Below, piece by piece: positions 13,743 through 19,872 of a stretch of 19,872 nt of DNA. This stretch comes from Bacteroidota bacterium (GTDB taxonomy: Bacteria; Bacteroidota; Bacteroidia; Bacteroidales; Prolixibacteraceae), in assembly GCA_030691295.1 (NCBI GenBank), contig JAUYEQ010000200.1:1-19872 (forward strand), in the 5' to 3' direction. Every line of letters starts with the position of its first letter. Within the stretch, counting starts at the first letter, position 1. The notes under the pieces were generated by a model that was not told the origin of the DNA, did not search any database, and saw only the letters and a program-made list of their open reading frames with translations. The position numbers were made by a program, and so were the translations under genes.

Positions 13743-16607
13743 ATGTTGAAATTAGAAAACATCCATTCTCCGGAAAATTTGACGGAAGAAGACGGCCTGA
13801 TTGTGGTTCACGGTGCACGTGTTCACAATTTGCAAAATGTAAATGTCGAAATTCCGAGGAATAAACTAACAGTCATTACCGGTTTGAGCGGTAGCGGCAA
13901 GTCATCGCTGGCTTTCGATACCATTTATGCTGAAGGTCAGCGCCGTTACATCGAAACGTTTTCGGCTTATGCACGATCTTTTCTGGGCACCATGGAACGC
14001 CCCGATGTCGATCTGATCACCGGACTGAGCCCTGTGATTGCCATCGAGCAAAAAACCACAAATAAAAATCCACGTTCAACGGTTGGTACCGTCACCGAAA
14101 TCTATGATTTTCTGAGGCTTTTGTATGCCCGTGCCGGCGAAGCTTTTTCGTACAACACCGGCGAAAAAATGGTGAAATACACTGACGACCAGATCATTAG
14201 CCTTATAAAAACTTCTTTCTCCGGAAAGCGAATCCTGATACTTGCTCCGGTTGTAAAAGGCCGGAAAGGTCATTACCGCGAATTGTTTGAGCAAATCCTG
14301 AAGAAAGGTTTTCTGAATGCACGAATTGATGGAGTTGTGACAGAATTGAAAGCGGCCATGCGGCTCGATCGCTACAAAAATCACTTCATCGAAATTGTGA
14401 TCGACCGTTTGCTGGTGGATGAAGCCAGCGATAAACGCCTTCGCGACTCGCTGCAAATTGCCATGAAAAACGGGCATGGTATTTCCATGATTCTGGATCA
14501 CGATAGCCAGGTGGCAAAATATTACAGCCGACAGTTGATGTGCCCCACAACCGGAATTTCATACAACGAACCTGCCCCGCATAACTTTTCGTTCAACTCG
14601 CCGCAGGGTGCTTGTCCAAAATGCAACGGGCTGGGCATGATCAGCGAAATTGATCTTGAAAAGATTGTTCCTGACAATACAAAGAGCATTCAGAACGGAG
14701 GAATTGCTCCGCTTGGCGCCCATAAGAACACCCTCGTTTTTTGGCAGATTGAAGCTTTGGGCGACATGTTCGGTTTTACCCTGAAAACACCCATCAAAGA
14801 TATTCCTGAAGACGGTCTGAATGCCATTCTTTTCGGGACCAATGAGCGGATTCAGCTTAAAAACTCGCCGCTGGGAGTTTCAATGAATTACATGATGACT
14901 TACGAAGGAGTGATCAAATACATTGATTTGCAGAAGGATGACAATCCGTCGCAGAAAGCGCAGAAGTGGGCCAACCAGTTTGTGCGCGAAACTGCCTGCC
15001 CCGAATGCAAAGGTCAACGGCTAAAAAAGGAGTCGCTGTATTTCAGGATTGATGGGAAAAATATTTCGGAACTGGCACAGCTTGATATTTCTGAATTAAG
15101 CAACTGGCTCGATAATTTGGAAGACCGTCTTTCTGAACGGCAACAAAAAATAGCAACTGAAGTAATCAAGGAAATTCGCGACCGGATTCGTTTTTTGCTG
15201 GATGTCGGTTTAAAATACCTGTCGCTCGATCGTACTTCCAGAACATTGTCGGGAGGCGAAACGCAACGAATCAGGCTCGCAACACAAATTGGTTCGCAGT
15301 TGGTAAATGTGCTTTACATTCTCGACGAACCAAGCATTGGATTGCATCACCGCGACAATCTGCGATTAATCAATTCGCTGGAGCAATTGCGCGATACGGG
15401 CAACTCGGTGATTGTGGTAGAGCACGACAAGGACATGATGATGAATGCCGATTATGTGATAGACATGGGCCCTTTTGCCGGTCGGCACGGCGGTCATGTG
15501 GTGGCTTGCGGTACTCCCCAGCAAATATTGACTGCAGGAACACTGACTTCGAAGTACCTGCTTGGCGAGGCTAAAATCCCGGTTCCGGAGAAAAGGCGAT
15601 CAGGAAACGGCAAAGTGCTTTCGATTAAAGGATGCACCGGTAATAACCTGAAAGATGTTTCGGTTGATTTTCCGCTGGGAAAATTGATTTGCATTACCGG
15701 AGTTTCCGGCAGCGGAAAGTCCAGTTTGATCAATTCCACGCTGCAACCTATTTTGAGTCAGCATTTTTATTCATCGGTAAAAGATCCGCTTGCGTATTCC
15801 AAAATTTCAGGACTCAACAATATTGACAAAGTTGTGCAGGTTGATCAGTCGCCGCTTGGTCGCACACCACGCAGCAATCCGGTTACTTATACCGGCGTGT
15901 TTTCCGATATCCGAAATTTGTTCGCGCAGTTGCCCGAAGCCAAAATCAGGGCATACCAGCCCGGACGGTTTTCGTTCAATGTGAAAGGTGGTCGCTGCGA
16001 AGATTGTCAGGGCGGCGGACTGAAACAGATTGAGATGAATTTTTTGCCCGATGTTTACGTGCATTGCGATACCTGCAATGGCCGTCGGTACAACCGCGAA
16101 ACGCTGGAAGTTCGGTACAAAGGGAAGTCAATCGGCGATGTGCTGGACATGACCATCAATCAGGGCGTTGAATTCTTCGATCACATTCCATCGATTTCGC
16201 ACAAATTGAAAACCATTCAGGACGTTGGTTTGGGATACATCACACTTGGGCAATCGTCCACCACCCTTTCAGGAGGCGAATCGCAGCGGGTGAAACTGGC
16301 TACCGAGCTGGCGAAAAAGGATACAGGCCAAACCATGTATATTCTCGATGAACCCACCACCGGCCTGCATTTCGAAGACATCCGCGTTTTGCTTGAAGTA
16401 CTTAACAGGCTGGTTGACAGAGGCAACACGGTAATTGTAATCGAACACAACATGGATGTGATAAAAGTTTCCGATCATGTGATAGACATTGGTCCTGAAG
16501 GTGGAAAAGAGGGTGGAAGAGTACTTTGTTTTGGCACTCCTGAAGAAGTTGTAAAAAGCAAGGAATCGTTTACTGCACAATATCTGCGACAGGAATTAAA
16601 AGGTTGA
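13743..16607 (+). CDS. uvrA: UvrABC excinuclease subunit A
   Basis: Full-length UvrA (954 residues; E. coli 940), the damage-recognition ATPase of nucleotide excision repair that loads UvrB. First ATPase: Walker A GLSGSGKS (47-54), signature LSGGETQRIRLATQIGS from 502, Walker B LYILDEPSIGLHHRD. Second: Walker A GVSGSGKS (about 652-659), signature LSGGESQRVKLATEL from 842, Walker B MYILDEPTTGLHFED. The second zinc site is intact (C752, C755, C775, C778). The first zinc site is incomplete: C267-P-T-T270 pairs with C291 and C294, so one ligand Cys is Thr. From memory this is usual for Bacteroidota UvrA. A further CPECKG (from about 419) is in the insertion region. The start abuts the transglycosylase stop; no SOS-type operator was recognised. 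Confidence 0.98.
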   Translation: MLKLENIHSPENLTEEDGLIVVHGARVHNLQNVNVEIPRNKLTVITGLSGSGKSSLAFDTIYAEGQRRYIETFSAYARSFLGTMERPDVDLITGLSPVIAIEQKTTNKNPRSTVGTVTEIYDFLRLLYARAGEAFSYNTGEKMVKYTDDQIISLIKTSFSGKRILILAPVVKGRKGHYRELFEQILKKGFLNARIDGVVTELKAAMRLDRYKNHFIEIVIDRLLVDEASDKRLRDSLQIAMKNGHGISMILDHDSQVAKYYSRQLMCPTTGISYNEPAPHNFSFNSPQGACPKCNGLGMISEIDLEKIVPDNTKSIQNGGIAPLGAHKNTLVFWQIEALGDMFGFTLKTPIKDIPEDGLNAILFGTNERIQLKNSPLGVSMNYMMTYEGVIKYIDLQKDDNPSQKAQKWANQFVRETACPECKGQRLKKESLYFRIDGKNISELAQLDISELSNWLDNLEDRLSERQQKIATEVIKEIRDRIRFLLDVGLKYLSLDRTSRTLSGGETQRIRLATQIGSQLVNVLYILDEPSIGLHHRDNLRLINSLEQLRDTGNSVIVVEHDKDMMMNADYVIDMGPFAGRHGGHVVACGTPQQILTAGTLTSKYLLGEAKIPVPEKRRSGNGKVLSIKGCTGNNLKDVSVDFPLGKLICITGVSGSGKSSLINSTLQPILSQHFYSSVKDPLAYSKISGLNNIDKVVQVDQSPLGRTPRSNPVTYTGVFSDIRNLFAQLPEAKIRAYQPGRFSFNVKGGRCEDCQGGGLKQIEMNFLPDVYVHCDTCNGRRYNRETLEVRYKGKSIGDVLDMTINQGVEFFDHIPSISHKLKTIQDVGLGYITLGQSSTTLSGGESQRVKLATELAKKDTGQTMYILDEPTTGLHFEDIRVLLEVLNRLVDRGNTVIVIEHNMDVIKVSDHVIDIGPEGGKEGGRVLCFGTPEEVVKSKESFTAQYLRQELKG

Positions 16608-16641
16608 AATATTGAAGACTTGGTCTGAAATAATAATATGA

Positions 16642-16750
16642 GTCATTAGTTGTCATTAGTTTCACTCATTAAATGCTCGTTGATAGCTTAGCAATATAGC
16701 CATCGGCAATTAAATGACAAATGAATGACTATTAAATGACAACCAATGAC
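16642..16750. repeat. Repeat-rich leader upstream of the nucleoside kinase
   Basis: GTCATTAGTTGTCATT (16642-16657) is the inverse complement of AATGACAACCAATGAC (16735-16750) at 15 of 16 positions; the remaining pair would be G-U in RNA. Within it, ATTAAATGACAA occurs at 16709-16720 and 16731-16742, a 22-base tandem period. The 180-base gap between uvrA and the kinase has no other feature and no clear TAnnTTTG box. Confidence 0.55.
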
Positions 16751-16787
16751 AATAACTGACTATCACTTAACTTGAAACTATTTGAAT

Positions 16788-18452
16788 ATGAACACAATCG
16801 ACATTTATTGCGTCAATACGAATACGAAAAAGGCGTACCCTCTGGGTGTAACCTTAATGGAAATTAAAGATGATTTTAATATAAAATTGAAGAATCCTGT
16901 AATTGGAGCCCTGGTAAATAACAAGGTAAAAGAACTCTCTTTTGTGTTTGTGAAAACCAAAAAAGTAGAATTCATCGATTATTCGCACCCCGATGGATTA
17001 CGTCTGTATGTTCGGTCGCTTTTTTTTATTTTATATGCAGCAGTTCGTGAGGTATTTCCTGAAGTAAAACTCAAGATGATGCATGGAATCTCTCGTGGTT
17101 ATTATTGCGAGCTGGTTGGCTTGAACCGACCGATATCCGAATCTGATATTTTTGCCATCAAAAGTGAAATGCTCCAGTTGGTTGAGCTGGATATTCCTTT
17201 TTTAAAAGTCGGATTGCCGAGTGCTGAAGCTGTTGAAATTTGCCGAAAACAAAATTTGGTATTTAAAGCCCGGCTTATAGAGCAACAAGGTGATCTGTTT
17301 TCCTATTTGTATTTTCTTGGCATCCTTGCGAATTATTTCTATGGATATATGGTGCCTTCAACTGGTTACCTGAAGGTTTTCGACCTCGTTCCTTACTATG
17401 AGGGATTGCTTTTGCGAATTCCCAATCCGGCCAAATTCAGCGAAGTTCAGCCATACACGAAGCTCGATAAATTGTTCGGCGTTTTTCAGGAACACAAAGA
17501 TTGGGCTGAAATTTTAAATGTTGACAACCTTGCAAATCTGAATGATTCCACCCTGAACGGACAAAGCAGCGACATCATCAAAATTTCTGAAGCATTGCAC
17601 GAAAAGAAAGTCGCCGAAATAGCCAATGTGATCACCGAACGCAAAAAACAGGTCAGGATCATCATGGTTGCAGGACCATCGGCTTCAGGGAAGACCACTT
17701 TCAGCAAGCGTTTAATGGTGCAGCTTGCAGTAAACGGATTAAAACCTGTAATGATTTCACTGGATGATTACTTCGTTGACAGGGATAGAACGCCGAAAGA
17801 TATTTTTGGCGAATATGATTTTGAAGCCATTGAGGCCATTGATATTGAGTTTTTTAATCGTCAACTTCTTCAGCTTTTCAATGGCGAAACCATTGAATTA
17901 CCCAGATTCGATTTTACACTCGGACAAAGGATTCCTTCAGGCAAATCGCTGCAACTTGGGCCGAACAGCATACTGATTGTTGAGGGAATTCACGGCATGA
18001 ATCCAAATTTGATTCCGCATATAAAAACGGAGAATACCTACAAAATATTTTTATCGGCGTTGACCCAGATCTCGATCGACGATCAAAATCACATTTCGAC
18101 TACCGATAACCGATTGATTCGCAGGATGATTCGCGACAGTAAATACCGGAACTATTCGGCTCAGGATACCATTCGCCGTTGGCCAAGCGTTCGTGCCGGC
18201 GAGGACAAGAATATTTTTCCCTATCAGGAAAATGCAGATGTCATGTTTAATTCAGCAATGGTTTATGAACTGGCTGTTCTGAAAAAATATGCAGAGCCTT
18301 TGCTCAAAGCTGTTCCTGAAAGCCAGCCGGAATTCAGCGAAAGTAACAGGCTTTTGAAATTTTTATCCTACATCAAACCGATCGACGATCTGGAAATCCC
18401 ACCAACTTCGCTCATTCGTGAATTTTTGGGCGGCAGTAGTTTTATCTATTGA
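16788..18452 (+). CDS. Nucleoside (uridine-type) kinase with ThrRS-like N-terminal region
   Basis: A 554-residue protein. Its C-terminal half is a P-loop kinase of the uridine kinase/phosphoribulokinase family: MVAGPSASGKTTFSKRL with the P-loop at about 296-304, ISLDDYFVDRDRTPKD (the acidic pair after strand 2), YDFEAIEAID, ELPRFDFTLGQRIP, ILIVEGIHGMNP, and RLIRRMIRDSKYRNYSAQDTIRRW, the lid region. The N-terminal ~230 residues resemble the TGS and second additional domains of threonyl-tRNA synthetase (residues about 1-65, then MMHGISRGYYCELVG). The expected role is phosphorylation of a nucleoside, probably uridine or cytidine, in pyrimidine salvage; the N-terminus may bind a ligand or RNA. 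The ATG at 16788 is used rather than the TTG two codons earlier, as ATG is the normal start. Confidence 0.92.
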   Translation: MNTIDIYCVNTNTKKAYPLGVTLMEIKDDFNIKLKNPVIGALVNNKVKELSFVFVKTKKVEFIDYSHPDGLRLYVRSLFFILYAAVREVFPEVKLKMMHGISRGYYCELVGLNRPISESDIFAIKSEMLQLVELDIPFLKVGLPSAEAVEICRKQNLVFKARLIEQQGDLFSYLYFLGILANYFYGYMVPSTGYLKVFDLVPYYEGLLLRIPNPAKFSEVQPYTKLDKLFGVFQEHKDWAEILNVDNLANLNDSTLNGQSSDIIKISEALHEKKVAEIANVITERKKQVRIIMVAGPSASGKTTFSKRLMVQLAVNGLKPVMISLDDYFVDRDRTPKDIFGEYDFEAIEAIDIEFFNRQLLQLFNGETIELPRFDFTLGQRIPSGKSLQLGPNSILIVEGIHGMNPNLIPHIKTENTYKIFLSALTQISIDDQNHISTTDNRLIRRMIRDSKYRNYSAQDTIRRWPSVRAGEDKNIFPYQENADVMFNSAMVYELAVLKKYAEPLLKAVPESQPEFSESNRLLKFLSYIKPIDDLEIPPTSLIREFLGGSSFIY

Positions 18453-18476
18453 GGCTCTACAACGTTTTGTATGGGT

Positions 18477-18495
18477 AAAATGAAGTAATCATTTT
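18477..18495 (+). other. Small inverted repeat after the kinase gene
   Basis: AAAATGA (18477-18483) pairs with TCATTTT (18489-18495) over a 5-base loop, 24 bases after the kinase stop. It lacks a T-run and is at best a weak 3' structure. Confidence 0.2.
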
Positions 18496-18552
18496 CAGGT
18501 GCAGAGTACCGTTGATATTTGCAGAAGGAAATACTAATACAAAACAAAAAAC

Positions 18553-18750
18553 AATGGAACGCGGATTAAATATGATCTAGCGGATTAAAGCTGATAAAAA
18601 TCCCAACAAGTCGGGATGATTTTCTAAAGAAACGCTTATAAAAATATCAACCATCCATTAGCCCATTTGTCTTTTTTTGAATCCATTCCAATTTATTGGG
18701 ATATTAATCCGCTTTCCATCAGCTAAACCCGCGTAAATCCGCGTTCTATT
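18553..18750. repeat. ~200-bp inverted-repeat (MITE-like) element
   Basis: The ends of this stretch are imperfect inverted copies of each other. Left arm about 18553-18618 begins AAT.GAACGCGGATT and runs through TAGC, GGATTAA and ATCCCAA to GGGATG. Right arm (18684-18750, read on the minus strand) gives the same order of blocks with one single-base indel. The 65-base centre is AT-rich and non-coding. It occupies most of the 513-base gap between the kinase and SOD genes. The AACGCGGATT / GCGGATT vocabulary resembles dispersed repeats I recall from Bacteroidota genomes. No flanking target duplication was found. The rest of the gap, apart from the SOD promoter, shows nothing recognisable. Confidence 0.6.
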
Positions 18751-18884
18751 ATTTTTTTCTATTGCCCAATTATGATCTGACAAATGAATACTTTGCACAC
18801 ACTATTCGTCATAGACCCAATATTGATACATGATTGACTCCGCCTATATCGAATAGAAAAATTTGATAAAAAAAAAGGTGTTCT

Positions 18885-18905
18885 TATTTGGAATAAATCC
18901 AAATA
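18885..18905. promoter_or_regulatory. Operator-like palindrome over the SOD promoter
   Basis: TATTTGGA (18885-18892) and TCCAAATA (18898-18905) are perfect 8-base inverted arms around a 5-base centre. The left arm contains the -33 TTTG of the SOD promoter, so a dimeric regulator bound here would occlude RNA polymerase. The size suits a metal- or redox-responsive repressor (DtxR/MntR, Fur or similar); which one cannot be told. Confidence 0.6.
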
Positions 18906-18918
18906 GGTGCTATGTTTG
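18887..18918 (+). promoter_or_regulatory. Promoter of the superoxide dismutase gene
   Basis: TTTG (18887-18890), a 20-base spacer and TATGTTTG (18911-18918) form the best Bacteroidota consensus promoter in the window. The start codon lies 47 bases further on. Confidence 0.75.
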
Positions 18919-18965
18919 CATAGAAGATAAAAGAGTATTAAATCTTATTTATACGAAATACAAAA

Positions 18966-19565
18966 ATGGCATTCGAATTACAAAAATTATCCTACGCTTT
19001 TGATGCACTCGAACCCTATATCGATGCACAAACGATGGAAATACATCATGGAAAACACCATGCAGCATATACCAACAATTTGAATGCTGCAATTCAGGGA
19101 ACAGAAACTGAAGGAAAAACAATTGAAGAAATTTTGTCCAATATATCGGCTCAGCCGGTTGCAGTGCGCAACAATGGCGGCGGTTTTTACAACCACAATT
19201 TATACTGGGAAATAATGGCTCCCCAAGGCGCGAAACAGCCTGAAGGTGATTTGTTGAAAGTCGTAAATGAATCGTTTGGGTCGTATCAAAATTTTAAAGA
19301 AGCATTTACAAAAGCAGCCCTCACCCGGTTTGGGTCTGGGTGGGCCTGGCTGGTAAAGCAAGGTGATGGTCTGGTGATTTCATCTACACCTAATCAGGAT
19401 AACCCGTTAATGGATCTGGCAGAAATAAAAGGAACACCGGTACTTGGGGTGGATGTGTGGGAACATGCATATTATCTGAAGTATCAAAACCGGCGACCTG
19501 ATTATGTCGATGCCTTTTTCAACGTGGTTAATTGGGATGAAGTTGCCCGACGGTTTAAAGGTTAG
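18966..19565 (+). CDS. sodA: Fe/Mn-family superoxide dismutase, Mn-type/cambialistic signature
   Basis: A 199-residue cytoplasmic enzyme (no signal peptide) that converts superoxide to hydrogen peroxide and oxygen. Metal ligands by alignment to E. coli SODs are H27 (MEIHHGKHH), H77 (YNHNLYW), and D163 and H167 (DVWEHAYY). The residue that separates the two metal types is informative. The Fe-type Gln position four before H77 is Gly73, within NNGGG, and a Gln is present instead at 144 (TPNQDNPLM), as in Mn enzymes. This points to a Mn-dependent or cambialistic enzyme like those of other Bacteroidota; metal use cannot be settled from sequence. The gene is monocistronic, with its own promoter, an overlapping palindrome and a strong terminator. 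Confidence 0.97.
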   Translation: MAFELQKLSYAFDALEPYIDAQTMEIHHGKHHAAYTNNLNAAIQGTETEGKTIEEILSNISAQPVAVRNNGGGFYNHNLYWEIMAPQGAKQPEGDLLKVVNESFGSYQNFKEAFTKAALTRFGSGWAWLVKQGDGLVISSTPNQDNPLMDLAEIKGTPVLGVDVWEHAYYLKYQNRRPDYVDAFFNVVNWDEVARRFKG

Positions 19566-19583
19566 TTGATTTTTGGTTTTTTT

Positions 19584-19620
19584 CCGCCCGGTACAGAGGT
19601 ACCGGGCGGTTTTGTTTTTT
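19584..19620 (+). terminator. Intrinsic terminator of the SOD gene
   Basis: CCGCCCGGTAC (19584-19594) pairs perfectly with GTACCGGGCGG (19599-19609) over the 4-base loop AGAG, followed by a T-rich tail interrupted by one G. It starts 18 bases after the stop codon. Confidence 0.95.
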
Positions 19621-19634
19621 ATAGAAGATAGTAC

Positions 19635-19872
19635 CTATTTTGAACTAAACATACAACCAATGGAAATGCCTATAACCCTATTTTTTATTTCATTATTGCT
19701 CGAATCTTCTGTATCCAAGTTTGTTAAGCCATACCCATATTGAATCCTCACAAGAATGTCATCCATTCTGATACCTGCACCAATATTTAATCCAAAATCA
19801 AATAATTTCATATCGCCAGCTTTTCCGAATGAGATATTGGTTGAATTATTCGTTAATCCAGATTTAATTTTT
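19635..19872 (-). CDS. Outer-membrane beta-barrel protein, C-terminal part
   Basis: An open frame entering from the right edge and ending at the TAG at 19635-19637, giving about 79 residues. It reads ...ISFGKAGDMKLFDFGLNIGA, then GIRMDDILVRIQYGYGLTNL, then the end NRVIGISIGCMFSSK. The alternation of small and aromatic residues, the YGYGLTNL turn and the closing amphipathic strand resemble the end of the OMP_b-brl (porin-like) family of small Bacteroidota barrels. The start and signal peptide lie outside the window. It converges on the SOD gene, with the SOD terminator between them. Function unknown. Confidence 0.75.
   Translation of the reverse strand, partial: KIKSGLTNNSTNISFGKAGDMKLFDFGLNIGAGIRMDDILVRIQYGYGLTNLDTEDSSNNEIKNRVIGISIGCMFSSK

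Noticed and set aside
12810..16607. Functional link between lytic transglycosylase and UvrA
   Set aside because: The genes abut, but a housekeeping repair gene sharing a message with an envelope gene is common in compact genomes and no shared role is evident.
16782..16787. TTG start for the nucleoside kinase
   Set aside because: An ATG two codons downstream is the ordinary choice and nothing favours the TTG.
18601..18616. Terminator at the ATCCC...GGGAT hairpin
   Set aside because: Five-base stem without a T-run, lying inside the inverted-repeat arm; better explained as part of that element.

Overview
The window reads as chromosome of a member of the Bacteroidota, probably a Bacteroidales/Marinilabiliales-type relative. 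This inference rests on several features. Many signal peptides end in lipoboxes. There is a TonB-dependent receptor/DUF4249 pair, an ECF sigma factor followed by a membrane-anchored beta-barrel protein, and a UvrA whose first zinc site is degenerate. A nucleoside kinase carries a ThrRS-like N-terminus. Start codons sit in A-rich leaders with little Shine-Dalgarno, and several upstream regions match the Bacteroidota promoter form TTTG-N(~20)-TAnnTTTG.

Layout. Bases 1-582 (minus) hold the N-terminal 194 residues of an exported M16 zinc peptidase. Bases 733-1980 (minus) hold an AAA/DUF4143 ATPase, with three 32-bp tandem repeat units just upstream. Bases 2175-4399 (minus) hold a likely three-gene lipoprotein operon of serpin, PrcB-C-like protein and a cysteine-containing lipoprotein, followed by a perfect 47-bp hairpin. 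Bases 4637-6612 (plus) hold an ECF sigma factor overlapping a TM-anchored beta-barrel protein, followed by a second copy of that hairpin. Bases 6851-8901 (plus) hold a beta-barrel protein and an LVIVD-repeat lipoprotein. Bases 9052-12513 (minus) hold the TonB receptor and DUF4249 lipoprotein. Bases 12810-16607 (plus) hold a lytic transglycosylase lipoprotein abutting uvrA. Bases 16788-18452 (plus) hold the nucleoside kinase, and 18966-19565 a superoxide dismutase with a palindrome over its promoter. Bases 19635-19872 (minus) hold the C-terminus of an outer-membrane beta-barrel protein.

Most genes serve the cell envelope: surface proteolysis and its control, outer-membrane barrels, TonB-dependent uptake and wall turnover. 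UvrA, the kinase and SOD are housekeeping or stress genes.

The least explained material is intergenic. (1) Two homologous ~80-bp elements (8903-8982 and 12649-12729) share three mutually complementary segments, an invariant GTGGTAT block and a terminator-like hairpin. The second has its own candidate promoter, so it could be a free-standing small RNA. (2) Two 47-bp hairpins lie just 3' of genes, in the same orientation relative to those genes, and show a compensatory base-pair swap. (3) 32-bp phased repeats abut the ATPase promoter. (4) A ~200-bp inverted-repeat element lies between the kinase and SOD. (5) A repeat-rich leader precedes the kinase. No tRNA, rRNA, CRISPR array or complete insertion sequence was found.
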